Shown: piece by piece, positions 27,437-36,480 of the stretch
How positions within the stretch are numbered: the stretch's first letter is position 1
How the letters are laid out: the number at the start of each line of letters is the position of its first letter
From: PGYR01 sp046290495
GTDB lineage: Bacteria; Bacteroidota; Ignavibacteria; Kapaibacteriales; UBA2268
DNA length: 64,000 bases
Assembly: GCA_046290495.1 (NCBI GenBank)
Contig: JBKAGT010000005.1
Coordinates: 372,001-436,000, forward strand
Reading direction: 5' to 3'
Made by a program: the position numbers and the translations under genes
Notes under the pieces: generated by a model
The model's input: the letters and a program-made list of their open reading frames with translations, nothing else
The model's database searches: none
Told to the model about the DNA's origin: nothing

Positions 27437-28795
27437 TTATATCTCTTCAAAAAACTCTGAATTGAGTTCATTTTTAAAAAATTCATCATGTAATAAACTA
27501 ACAGCCTGAACAAGGTCATACTCTTTAACTACTATACTCAAATTAACTTCAGAAGCACCGACACTAACCATGTTAATATTGATTCCTTTTAGTGCACCAA
27601 ACAATCTACTTGCAATTCCAGCTGTCTGTTTTATACCCTCTCCAATAGCTGCAATTATAGCATTATCTACTGTAACTACAACTTCTCCTAATAACGATAA
27701 CCTGTCTTTCAGATTTGAATCATATTCAGCTTTATTGATTGTAACAGATATACTAACTTCTGAAGTTGTTACTATATCAACTGGAATTTGCAATTCTTCG
27801 AAGACTTGAAACACTTTACTCATAAAGCCAACGGCTCCTAGCATCCTGTTAGATGAAATTGTAATTGTAACTACATCCTTTCGGAAAGCAATTGCTTTTA
27901 TCATTTCTATATTACTTTTCTCAGAAATTACAACTGTACCCTCATCATCAGGATTAAAAGTATTCTTTACTCTAACGGGAATACCATTTTTTACAGCTGG
28001 GTGTATAGTGCTCGGATGTAATACTTTTGCACCGAAAAATGAAAGCTCAGAAGCTTCAGAATAAGATAATTTTTTGACTTTCTTAACATTATCTATGACT
28101 CTGGGATCAGAAGTTAAAATACCACTAACATCAGTCCATATTTCTAACTCTTTGGCATCTAATATAGATGCAACAATTGCTGCGGTATAGTCTGACCCAC
28201 CTCTGCCAAGAGTTGTAGGTCTGTCTTGTTTGTCTGATGATATGAATCCACCCATAATAATGATATTGCTATCATTAAGTGTCTTAACTAATGTAGTATT
28301 TACTTCGTTAGTCGTTGCATCTAAATCAATATTAGCATTATTGAAATTTGAATCAGTTTTAATTACTTTTCTTGAATCTACAAAGCTAACCGAGTCATTT
28401 ATTTTTAATAAATATTCGAAAATTATAGTCGAAGATAGTAATTCGCCTTTTGTCATAATTACATCTTTTAGCTGTGCAGATAAAGGTAAGTAGTTTGTTA
28501 GTATTCTGATTTCTTCAACTTCTTCATTGATAAAGCTTTCAACTTTTTCCAAAACGCCTAAATCTTGGGCAATTTGTTTATGTATTGATAAGAAACTTTC
28601 TATTAATTGAACAATTTCTTGCTTTTGTCCATTACAAATATCAACAAGTAGATTAGTTACCCCTGCATGAGCAGAAACCACTACAACTTGTTTTGTATTT
28701 GTTGAGTTAACAATTTTTGAAACTTGTTTAATAGCAGTTGCATCCTTAACAGATGTTCCACCAAACTTTAATACTTTGAGGTTGTCAAAATTCAT
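27437..28795 (-). CDS. lysC: Aspartate kinase (lysine-sensitive LysC type)
   Basis: 452 residues. The N-terminal amino-acid kinase domain has VLKFGGTSVKDA at the start and TLGRGGSDYTAAIVA near residue 200. Two C-terminal ACT domains (about 310-380 and 385-450) include VDIVTTSEVSISVTI and MVSVGASEVNLSIVV. It phosphorylates L-aspartate, the first step toward lysine, threonine and methionine. The single-chain monofunctional form and pairing with lysA suggest feedback by lysine through the ACT domains. It has no fused homoserine dehydrogenase. Confidence 0.93.
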   Translation of the reverse strand: MNFDNLKVLKFGGTSVKDATAIKQVSKIVNSTNTKQVVVVSAHAGVTNLLVDICNGQKQEIVQLIESFLSIHKQIAQDLGVLEKVESFINEEVEEIRILTNYLPLSAQLKDVIMTKGELLSSTIIFEYLLKINDSVSFVDSRKVIKTDSNFNNANIDLDATTNEVNTTLVKTLNDSNIIIMGGFISSDKQDRPTTLGRGGSDYTAAIVASILDAKELEIWTDVSGILTSDPRVIDNVKKVKKLSYSEASELSFFGAKVLHPSTIHPAVKNGIPVRVKNTFNPDDEGTVVISEKSNIEMIKAIAFRKDVVTITISSNRMLGAVGFMSKVFQVFEELQIPVDIVTTSEVSISVTINKAEYDSNLKDRLSLLGEVVVTVDNAIIAAIGEGIKQTAGIASRLFGALKGININMVSVGASEVNLSIVVKEYDLVQAVSLLHDEFFKNELNSEFFEEI

Positions 28796-28800
28796 TAGAA

Positions 28801-30096
28801 TTATTCTATACCTATTCTATTGAAAATAAAATCTACTGATTCAAATACTTTATCATAAGAAAATAGTTTTTCTATCTCCCCTTCTTCAAAGTGTTGCATC
28901 AACTCATCATCTGCTTTGAGTGAGTCTAACAAAGGAATTTTTTCATCCCATGTTTTCATTGAGTTTCGCTGAACCATTACGTAAGCATCTTGCCTCTTAA
29001 GTCCTTTTTTAGCTAAAGATAAGAGAACTTTCTGAGAATGAATTAGACCGAATGTCATATTCAAATTCTCTATCATCTTTTCAGGATATACAACTAAACC
29101 ATCAATTAGTTTAATTGTTCTATTGAGGATATAATCAAGAGATATTGTACTATCAGGCATTATTACTCTCTCTACTGAAGAGTGTGAAATATCTCTTTCA
29201 TGCCATAATGCATTGTTTTCAATAGCAGCATGAGCATTACCTCTAAGTAATCTGGCCTGTCCACTAATATTTTCAGAAGCTATTGGATTTCTCTTATGCG
29301 GCATTGCTGAACTTCCCTTTTGACCTTTAGAGAAAAACTCTTCAGCTTCCCTTACTTCAGTTCTTTGCAAATGTCTAATCTCAATACCGATCTTTTCAAT
29401 AAGCGTTGCTATTATTGCAATTGTAGTCAAATATTCAGCATGTATATCTCTTTGAATCACCTGTGTACTGATATTAACTGGCTTAAGACCTAAGTTATCA
29501 CATACATGTTTTTCTATCATTGGAGACAGGTGTTCGTACGTACCTACAGCACCAGAAATCATACCTACAGATGATGTTTCAATAGCATTTTCTAGCCTTT
29601 TAATATTTCTCAAACACTCATCATACCATAGAGCTAACTTAAGACCAAAAGTAGTTGTTTCAGCATGAATGCCGTGGGATCTACCTACACATACAGTTTT
29701 TTTAAATTCAATTGCTCTTCTTTTTAATACTTGTGCTAATTTATTCAAATCATTTAGTAAAATCTCACCAGCTTGTTTCATTTGAACAGCTAGACATGTA
29801 TCAAGTACATCAGAAGAAGTCATACCCAAGTGTATAAATCTAGAATCTTCACCTACATACTCTTCTACATTTGTAAGAAATGCAATTACATCATGTTTAG
29901 TGACTTTTTCAATTTCATTAATCTTGTCAACATCACACTTAGCAGTCTCTCTTATATGTTTGGCAGCAGATTCTGGTACTTGTCCTAACTTAGCCATAGC
30001 TTCTACAGCTAATACTTCAATCTCTAGCCAAATATTATATTTATTTTCTTCAGTCCAAATCTTGCCCATTTCGGGTCTTGTATATCTTTCTATCAT
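28801..30096 (-). CDS. purB: Adenylosuccinate lyase
   Basis: 431 residues, fumarase/aspartase superfamily. Key motifs are RYTRPEMGKIW at the start, a GMTSSDVLDTC loop, GRSHGIHAE with the catalytic histidine region, and the signature KGSSAMPHKRNP with catalytic serine near 262. It cleaves succinyl-AICAR and adenylosuccinate in purine synthesis. It starts directly after tsaB's stop and is followed by lysC after four bases, so it is embedded in the operon. Its length and motifs are complete. Confidence 0.96.
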   Translation of the reverse strand: MIERYTRPEMGKIWTEENKYNIWLEIEVLAVEAMAKLGQVPESAAKHIRETAKCDVDKINEIEKVTKHDVIAFLTNVEEYVGEDSRFIHLGMTSSDVLDTCLAVQMKQAGEILLNDLNKLAQVLKRRAIEFKKTVCVGRSHGIHAETTTFGLKLALWYDECLRNIKRLENAIETSSVGMISGAVGTYEHLSPMIEKHVCDNLGLKPVNISTQVIQRDIHAEYLTTIAIIATLIEKIGIEIRHLQRTEVREAEEFFSKGQKGSSAMPHKRNPIASENISGQARLLRGNAHAAIENNALWHERDISHSSVERVIMPDSTISLDYILNRTIKLIDGLVVYPEKMIENLNMTFGLIHSQKVLLSLAKKGLKRQDAYVMVQRNSMKTWDEKIPLLDSLKADDELMQHFEEGEIEKLFSYDKVFESVDFIFNRIGIE

Positions 30097-30771
30097 TTAT
30101 TTACTCTTCTTTTGAGTTGGTTTAAATTCTTGATAATAACGTGGGGAGAATTCTTCAGATTTAATAAATCTCCCATTTGAAAATTCATTTCGTGCAAATT
30201 TAAGTATATTTTTTGGAGTAAGTATATCTAGTTCAAAAAGCTCACAAATAGAATCTTCAAAATCTATTGAACCAGGTCCACAGTACAATGAATTATTATC
30301 ATATAGTTTTATAATTTCTTCCTTGCTCAGAATTTCTGGTTCTGAAGTTTTTTGTGCATTTTCGTCAAAATTTTGAATAAAATAATAATCTCTATTTGAT
30401 GGAATCAATACAGTTATACTACTTTTACTAACTGCTTCTAAATAATCTTTTGCATAGTAAGCAACTGATGATAATGTAGGAACAGTTATTAGTTTTGGTG
30501 AATCATCGAAAGTAAGTCCTTTTGCTAATGCACTTCCAACTCTTAATCCAGTAAAAGAACCTGGACCCGATGATATAGCTACAGCTGAAATATCAGCAAT
30601 GCTAATATCTAAGTAGTCAAGTGAAGTCTTTATAATAGTTGCAAGTTTTTTATCATGCGAATGCTTTACATTAAGGGAAATGTTTAAGTATGTTGTATCT
30701 AAACTTCCAATTGCAACCCCACAATTACTACCTGTACTCTCTATCGCCAATATCAAATTGTCTTTTATCAT
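30097..30771 (-). CDS. tsaB: tRNA threonylcarbamoyladenosine biosynthesis protein TsaB
   Basis: 224 residues from the ATG at 30769-30771, whose ATGA overlaps the mfd stop. A start 12 codons upstream is possible but less likely. The Hsp70-actin-like fold shows LAIESTGSNCGVAIG at the N-terminus and AISSGPGSFTGLRVGSALAKGL, the TsaB hallmark. TsaB partners TsaD and TsaE to make t6A37 in ANN-decoding tRNAs. tsaE is in this window at 53.3 kb in another operon; tsaD is not seen. Confidence 0.93.
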   Translation of the reverse strand: MIKDNLILAIESTGSNCGVAIGSLDTTYLNISLNVKHSHDKKLATIIKTSLDYLDISIADISAVAISSGPGSFTGLRVGSALAKGLTFDDSPKLITVPTLSSVAYYAKDYLEAVSKSSITVLIPSNRDYYFIQNFDENAQKTSEPEILSKEEIIKLYDNNSLYCGPGSIDFEDSICELFELDILTPKNILKFARNEFSNGRFIKSEEFSPRYYQEFKPTQKKSK

Positions 30772-33700
30772 AGCTCGATGTATTCCATTGATCTTTTTAA
30801 TTTCCACAATAATTCTGAAGCTTCATTCTTATCTTGTATAGGTATTTCACAAGTAAGTTTTAGTTTGCCTTGCTTGAGTTGAGTTCCCTCTATAGTTTGT
30901 AAATAATCCAAAATAGTAGGAAATGCTTCTTTGTAATATTGTTCATTACTCTCATCAGGAAATACTAAAATAATTTTGTTCGGTTTTATAACTATCTTAT
31001 CTAATCCTGTAGATACAGCTGCAGACCTTAATTTAACTACAAATAATAGATTTTCAACTTCCCTAGGTATTCTGCCGTACTTGTCTTCAAATTCTTTTCT
31101 AATTTCTATCAGCTCAGAATTCTTTTCTACACTGTATAATTTTTTATAATAGCTAAACCTATCAGTTTCGGAAGAAATATAGTCTTCTGGAATAAATGCG
31201 TCCTTGTCTAACTCAATAGATATTTCTTCATTAGCGAACAAATCTGATATGTCCATATCATTAGGGTCGAAAATATCTTGGAATTCTTCTAACTTCAATT
31301 CTTTGACTGCTTCTTCTAGTATCTTTTGGTATAATTCAAAGCCAATATCATAAATAGCACCACTTTGCTCAGCACCAAGTAAGTTACCTGCTCCACGAAT
31401 TTCCATATCTCTTAGTGATAAATTAAATCCACTACCTAAGTCTGTAAACTCTTCAATAGCCTTTAACCTCTTTAGAGCAATTTCATTCAACTTTTTGGTC
31501 ATAGGTACAATTAGATGGCAATATGCTTGCATATTACCTCTACCCACTCTTCCTCTCAACTGGTATAGTTCTGCTAAACCAAAATTCTGGGCATTATTAA
31601 TTATCATTGTATTAGCGTTTGGTATATCAAGTCCTGACTCTACAATTTTAGTAGTCAATAGCACATCTGACTTACCAGAAATGAAATCTTGCATTATTTT
31701 TTCTAACTGAGTTGTTTTCATTTGTCCATGAGCAATTGAAAACTTAACTGAAGGTAGTAGCATTTTTAACTTAGCTTGTATATCCTCTAAGTCTTTTACT
31801 GTATCATTGACAAAGAATACTTGACCATCTCTTTTAATCTCTTTATCGATTACATCAGTTATCTCATCAGCATCCCATTCTAAGATTTGAGTTTGGATTG
31901 GAAGCCTATTTCTAGGTGGAGTCTCTATTATACTTAGATCTCTTGCACCCATAAGTGAAAAATTCAGTGTCCTAGGTATAGGCGTAGCTGTTAGAGTTAG
32001 AGTGTCTAATGTCTCTCGTGCTTTTCGTAATTTTTCTTTTGCTGTTACTCCAAATCTTTGTTCTTCATCAACTATCAATAAACCTAAATTTTTGAATTCG
32101 ATATCTTTACTTAGTATTCTATGAGTACCTATTAGTATATCGATTTTACCTTCAGCAAGTCTTTCAAGAATTTTCGTTTGCTCTTTTTTGGTTCTAAATC
32201 TAGAAATAACATCTACATTAACAGGATAGTTATTCATTCTATCAACAAAGGACATATAGTGTTGCTGGGCTAATACCGTTGTAGGGACAAGAACTGCAAC
32301 CTGTTTACCAGACTGTACTGCTTTGAAGGCTGCACGAATTGCTACTTCTGTTTTACCAAACCCTACATCACCACAAACAAGTCTATCCATAGAGTTTTCG
32401 GATTCCATATCTTGTTTTATATCATTTGTAGCAGTTACCTGATCTGGGGTGTCTTCGTAAATAAATGAAGCTTCAAATTCCTTTTGCCAAACATTATCAG
32501 AATCAAATGTAAATCCCTTTTGTAGTTTTCTTTTTGCATAAAGCTTAATTAAACCACGTGATATATCTTTTATTTTCTTCTTTATTCTAGCTTTCTTTCG
32601 TGTCCATTCTGTACTACCTAACTTGCTTAATTTTGGCAATTCTCCTTCAGTAGCGGAATACTTTTGAATTTTACTAATATAGTTCAGATTAACGAAGAGT
32701 TTATCCCCACCTTGAAAAGCTAATTGGATACAATCTTGTTTGTTTCCACCTATTTCGACTGTTTTAAATCCTTCAAATCTACCTACTCCTTTATCATCAT
32801 GAACAACCAAATCACCAATATTTAGTTCTTTTATTTCTTTAAGTGAAAAGCGAGTAAATTCATCTGACTTTGAAGTCACATTCCTGTGTCGGTTAAAGAG
32901 TTGATGTTCAGTGTATATACTTATATTTTCATCACTTAGAGTAAACCCTTCAGAAATAGTTTTGTCTATCCAGATGATATTATCTAATGTTTGAGATGGA
33001 CTTGCTAAATTAGAATTTTCATCTTCTTCCAATGAGCTTTCTATAAGTTCCTTGATTCTACTCAAATGTATTTTTCCATCAGCACAAATTACTATCCTTT
33101 GTCCTTTTAAGGTATTTTCTTGTAAATGTTTTGAAAATAATTTGATTGAGGAATTGAAGTTTAATTGTTCTTTGGTATTAATTTCATAAGATTCTATCCC
33201 CACAAGATTAAGCCCTAATTGAGCATAGTCATCAGGTATAAGACTTGAACCATCTTCATTAACACCTGACTTTATTCCTAAAGTGATAATCAGTGTATTT
33301 TTAGGAATATAGCTAAATATATCACTATCATTACTAGTGTTTTCTTCATGATATACTTTAGATATGAATTCTATTTCATCATATTCTTTTATACTGCGTT
33401 GATTGTGGAAATCAAACAAACGTATTGACTCTAACTCATTCCCCCAAAATTCTAATCTTATTGGGTTATCGAATGACAGAGGGAAAATATCTAATATGCC
33501 ACCTCTGACAGCGAACTGACCTTGCTTTGAGACATAATTCTCTCTGTCAAATCCATTGTAAGCCAATTCATTTTTTAGTTTTTCGAAATCAATGTTTTCG
33601 CCTTTAGAAAGAGTAATTTTACTTTCATTAAGTGTAGATTTTTGCGGCACTGTTTCCATTAGTGATTCAGTATCAGAAACAGCAACAAAGTTTTTGTTCT

Positions 33701-34031
33701 CTAGCTTGACTAAAGCGTCGATCACTTTTCCATAATGTGAATTATTGCCCAAAGAATTTTTCTGAGTATTCTTTGTAAATTCTGCTATATCTGAAACTTC
33801 AAAAAAACTTTCAAAGTCAAATTTTATATCATTCAATTTCTGTTTACTTTCTGATACTACGAGGATAGGTCTTTTTAATTCACTAGATAAATAATGAATA
33901 AGAAAAGACACTGAAGACCCATTTAGATATTTAATTGAAGAATTTTCATTTCTTACAACTTCTTCTTTTATATTCTGAAATGTGACTGAACTGTTTATGT
34001 ATTCTATTACCTGGCTTTTATTCATTTTCAT
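30768..34031 (-). CDS. mfd: Transcription-repair coupling factor Mfd
   Basis: 1087 residues. Order of domains: UvrB-homology region (about 1-340), CarD-like RNA-polymerase-binding domain (about 395-470, with IGDLVVHDDKGVGRFEG), SF2 helicase (Walker A CGDVGFGKTEVAIRAA, DEEQ box VDEEQRFG, SATPIPRT-like TATPIPRTL, QLRGRVGRG), then the TRCF C-terminal domain (about 960-1060). It removes stalled RNA polymerase and recruits UvrA. The start overlaps the end of hflX by 14 bases, or 8 if the second Met is used. Slightly shorter than E. coli Mfd. Confidence 0.96.
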   Translation of the reverse strand: MKMNKSQVIEYINSSVTFQNIKEEVVRNENSSIKYLNGSSVSFLIHYLSSELKRPILVVSESKQKLNDIKFDFESFFEVSDIAEFTKNTQKNSLGNNSHYGKVIDALVKLENKNFVAVSDTESLMETVPQKSTLNESKITLSKGENIDFEKLKNELAYNGFDRENYVSKQGQFAVRGGILDIFPLSFDNPIRLEFWGNELESIRLFDFHNQRSIKEYDEIEFISKVYHEENTSNDSDIFSYIPKNTLIITLGIKSGVNEDGSSLIPDDYAQLGLNLVGIESYEINTKEQLNFNSSIKLFSKHLQENTLKGQRIVICADGKIHLSRIKELIESSLEEDENSNLASPSQTLDNIIWIDKTISEGFTLSDENISIYTEHQLFNRHRNVTSKSDEFTRFSLKEIKELNIGDLVVHDDKGVGRFEGFKTVEIGGNKQDCIQLAFQGGDKLFVNLNYISKIQKYSATEGELPKLSKLGSTEWTRKKARIKKKIKDISRGLIKLYAKRKLQKGFTFDSDNVWQKEFEASFIYEDTPDQVTATNDIKQDMESENSMDRLVCGDVGFGKTEVAIRAAFKAVQSGKQVAVLVPTTVLAQQHYMSFVDRMNNYPVNVDVISRFRTKKEQTKILERLAEGKIDILIGTHRILSKDIEFKNLGLLIVDEEQRFGVTAKEKLRKARETLDTLTLTATPIPRTLNFSLMGARDLSIIETPPRNRLPIQTQILEWDADEITDVIDKEIKRDGQVFFVNDTVKDLEDIQAKLKMLLPSVKFSIAHGQMKTTQLEKIMQDFISGKSDVLLTTKIVESGLDIPNANTMIINNAQNFGLAELYQLRGRVGRGNMQAYCHLIVPMTKKLNEIALKRLKAIEEFTDLGSGFNLSLRDMEIRGAGNLLGAEQSGAIYDIGFELYQKILEEAVKELKLEEFQDIFDPNDMDISDLFANEEISIELDKDAFIPEDYISSETDRFSYYKKLYSVEKNSELIEIRKEFEDKYGRIPREVENLLFVVKLRSAAVSTGLDKIVIKPNKIILVFPDESNEQYYKEAFPTILDYLQTIEGTQLKQGKLKLTCEIPIQDKNEASELLWKLKRSMEYIEL

Positions 34032-35316
34032 TAACTAAAAAGTCTTCGAATTTGTTTTGAAAATGGAATAAATTCTCGTCTTGGACCTTCAAATTATAAT
34101 AGGATCCTGTGTCCTCATCTGTTTGTTTCTCTATTTCAGTTAATGCAAATAGATCTTGAATAAGATTTGATTTTTCGTAAGGTAGGAAAATTGTAAATTC
34201 ATTGCTTGTTCTATCATACATTGATTGAAGCTTGTCAAGTAACCTCTCTATATTCATATTTTTATATGCACTAACAAAAATACTGTCAGGATACTTATCT
34301 CTATAAACATTTACCATTTCTATTTCGTCAAGCAAATCAATCTTGTTAAAGACTTTAAGAATTGGTTTATCTTTAATTCCTAATTGTTCCAATGTTTCTT
34401 CAACTGTATTTATATGTTCTTCAAAATATTTATGAGAAACATCAATTACATGAAGAATAAAATCCGATTCTTTGGCTTCAGCAAGAGTACTCCTAAATGA
34501 TGCAACAAGATGACTTGGCAATTTACGTATAAACCCGACAGTATCACTCAGGAGTGCATATTGGCCTCCAGGTAAATCAAATCTTCTTGTTGTTGTATCT
34601 AGAGTAGCAAATAGCTTGTTTTCAACATAAACATCAGAATCTGTAATTGCTTTCATCAATGTTGATTTTCCAGCATTTGTATATCCCACTAGAGCATAGG
34701 TAGGTATTTTTTTTCTGGATTTTCTTTGTTGATCTGATTGTGATTCTATTATTTCTAATTTACTTTTTAATTTATCAATTCTAGTTCGAATCAGTCTTCT
34801 ATCCACCTCAATTTGAGTTTCTCCAGGCCCCCTAGTTCCTATCCCACCATGTTGCTTAGATAAGTGAGTCCACATTCTTGTTAGTCGTGGCATCAAATAT
34901 TGCATTTGTGCTAATTCGACTTGGGTTTTAGCTTCTCTAGTTTGTGCCCTTTGGGCAAAAATATCAAGTATTAGTCCACTTCTATCTAATACTTTAATCT
35001 CAAGTTTCTTCTCTATATTCCTTATTTGAACAGGACTTAACTCGTCATCAAACAATGCAAGTGTTATCTCATTCTCTTTTATATAATCATGAATTTCTTG
35101 TAGTTTACCTTTTCCTACATATGTAGATACAACAGGTGTTCTCAATTCTTGATGAAATTTCTCAACTACATTCGCACCAGCAGTGTCTGCTAAAAAAACG
35201 AGCTCTTCAAATAGTTCAAAGGCCATCTCACGATCACCTCCTTTCTCAAATACAGCTACAGCAATTGTTTTCTCTGGTGCTTTTTGTATTTCTATGTACT
35301 TATCTTCTAATGGCAT
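34018..35316 (-). CDS. hflX: Ribosome-associated GTPase HflX
   Basis: 432 residues. The N-terminal HflX domain contains the family signature GGIGTRGPGETQIEVDRR near 165-183. The TRAFAC GTPase domain has G1 GYTNAGKST, G3 DTVGFIRKLP and G4 NKIDLLD. HflX splits stalled 70S ribosomes and may unwind RNA under stress. It is first in the minus-strand operon leading through mfd to lysA. The start, MPLEDKYIEIQ, lies 54 bases from the divergent hypothetical gene; a TAATTTTG-type box lies on its strand at 35347-35354. Confidence 0.95.
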   Translation of the reverse strand: MPLEDKYIEIQKAPEKTIAVAVFEKGGDREMAFELFEELVFLADTAGANVVEKFHQELRTPVVSTYVGKGKLQEIHDYIKENEITLALFDDELSPVQIRNIEKKLEIKVLDRSGLILDIFAQRAQTREAKTQVELAQMQYLMPRLTRMWTHLSKQHGGIGTRGPGETQIEVDRRLIRTRIDKLKSKLEIIESQSDQQRKSRKKIPTYALVGYTNAGKSTLMKAITDSDVYVENKLFATLDTTTRRFDLPGGQYALLSDTVGFIRKLPSHLVASFRSTLAEAKESDFILHVIDVSHKYFEEHINTVEETLEQLGIKDKPILKVFNKIDLLDEIEMVNVYRDKYPDSIFVSAYKNMNIERLLDKLQSMYDRTSNEFTIFLPYEKSNLIQDLFALTEIEKQTDEDTGSYYNLKVQDENLFHFQNKFEDFLVNENE

Positions 35317-35370
35317 ATTTATATTATATTTCTTATATTATTATTACAAAATTAATAAATCTATTTAACA

Positions 35371-35868
35371 ATGTATTTATATTCACGCTTTATAATTATA
35401 CTATCTTTAATAGTAGTATTAGCTCCTACTTTATTATCAATGGACAAAGGTTCAAATGTTGAAATATTCACGAAAAACGGGAATTTACTTAAAGGCGAAT
35501 TAATCAATGTTGATAGCTTAGAACTTGTTATAGAAACAAGAATACCCAAAACTTCTGGTTCAACTAAAACGACTAAAAGGTTAATATTAGATGTATTTGT
35601 TTGCGATAGTGTTATAATCCCTGGATCATTTGAAGGAGCGACTCCAGTAATACTTAGTACAGCATTAGGTGTTGGAGCTGCTGCTATTTCTATTTCAAAT
35701 TCAGAAAACAATAATTTCTATGTTGGGAGCGCATTAGGCCTTTTAGTTAGTGGATTTTCATACTTGTTTATCGACAAAACATTAACAGATGAATCATTAG
35801 TATTTACAGAAGTCGATAAATATCCTTGGAAACTAAAGCCATTTAGTCGTAATTATAGGTCTGATTAG
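35371..35868 (+). CDS. Hypothetical exported protein with Sm-like motif and C-terminal hydrophobic hairpin
   Basis: 165 residues, not recognised. A signal peptide or N-terminal helix (5-24) precedes a beta-rich segment, NVEIFTKNGNLLKGELINVD, that resembles the strand-turn pattern of Sm-like or SH3 barrels. A small-residue-rich pair of hydrophobic helices (about 92-108 and 118-132) follows. The segment is similar in kind to the N-terminus of the frameshifted gene at 42.4 kb (a KSGSRIEGKIL strand), so the two may be distant paralogues. It overlaps the convergent nuoC stop by four bases. Confidence 0.65.
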   Translation: MYLYSRFIIILSLIVVLAPTLLSMDKGSNVEIFTKNGNLLKGELINVDSLELVIETRIPKTSGSTKTTKRLILDVFVCDSVIIPGSFEGATPVILSTALGVGAAAISISNSENNNFYVGSALGLLVSGFSYLFIDKTLTDESLVFTEVDKYPWKLKPFSRNYRSD

Positions 35869-36398
35869 TCTTTTGTATCGCCATATTTTTCAGGATAAGG
35901 AGGCAACGGTAAAGTACCTGGTATACCCATAAGAGGGAAATCCTTACGTAATGGGTGAATAGACTCACCAGTCTCTGGATCAACATAGTCTTCAGGCATA
36001 TAAAATCTTCTTAATCCAGGATGTCCTTCAAATTTAATTCCATACATATCAAAAGTTTCTCTTTCATACCAATTAGCAGATGGCCATACTTCACAAAGAG
36101 TTGGGCATGTGATATCTGATTCATCAACCTTTACTTTCAGTCTTAGTTTGAAATTATTTTCAAGAGAATTTACAAAATAGACAACATCAAAACGGTCTTC
36201 TGGTTTTAACCAATCAATAGCAGTAATATCAACTAAGTGATTAAATTTAGTTGATTCATCTTCCTTCAAAGATTTAGCTACTTCAACTATTTTAGATTTT
36301 GGAACAGTTAGAGATAATTGATTTCTATGCTCATAAATTTCTATATCTTCTGTTACTTTGCTTATAACGTTTAATATTGTTTCTTTTGATAATGCCAT
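35865..36398 (-). CDS. nuoC: NADH-quinone oxidoreductase subunit C
   Basis: 177 residues, 30-kDa subunit of complex I. It shows the C-terminal signature WYERETFDMYGIKFEGHPGL followed by RRFYMPEDY, then HPLRKDFPL. It belongs to the peripheral arm that carries electrons from NADH to quinone. No other nuo gene is adjacent on either side, so it has left the usual nuoA-N operon or the operon is dispersed. A good promoter (TTG-N21-TATTTTTG, minus strand, 36425-36456) precedes it, consistent with separate transcription. Confidence 0.92.
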   Translation of the reverse strand: MALSKETILNVISKVTEDIEIYEHRNQLSLTVPKSKIVEVAKSLKEDESTKFNHLVDITAIDWLKPEDRFDVVYFVNSLENNFKLRLKVKVDESDITCPTLCEVWPSANWYERETFDMYGIKFEGHPGLRRFYMPEDYVDPETGESIHPLRKDFPLMGIPGTLPLPPYPEKYGDTKD

Positions 36399-36424
36399 TT
36401 TGTATCTTTAGATTTATTAATGTA

Positions 36425-36456
36425 CAAAAATAAGAAAATTTAGTAAATAATTTCAA
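36425..36456 (-). promoter_or_regulatory. Putative Bacteroidota-type promoter of nuoC
   Basis: On the minus strand TTG (plus 36454-36456) and TATTTTTG (plus 36425-36432) are separated by 21 bases, matching the TTG/TAnnTTTG primary-sigma promoter type of Bacteroidota. The nuoC ATG is 26 bases downstream of the box. Confidence 0.6.
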
Positions 36457-36480
36457 CTAAGAGTAAAATTATAAAATAAT

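Noticed and set aside
30772..30807. 12-residue longer start for tsaB
   Set aside because: The ATG at 30771 gives the usual ATGA overlap with mfd and starts directly at the family's N-terminal strand.
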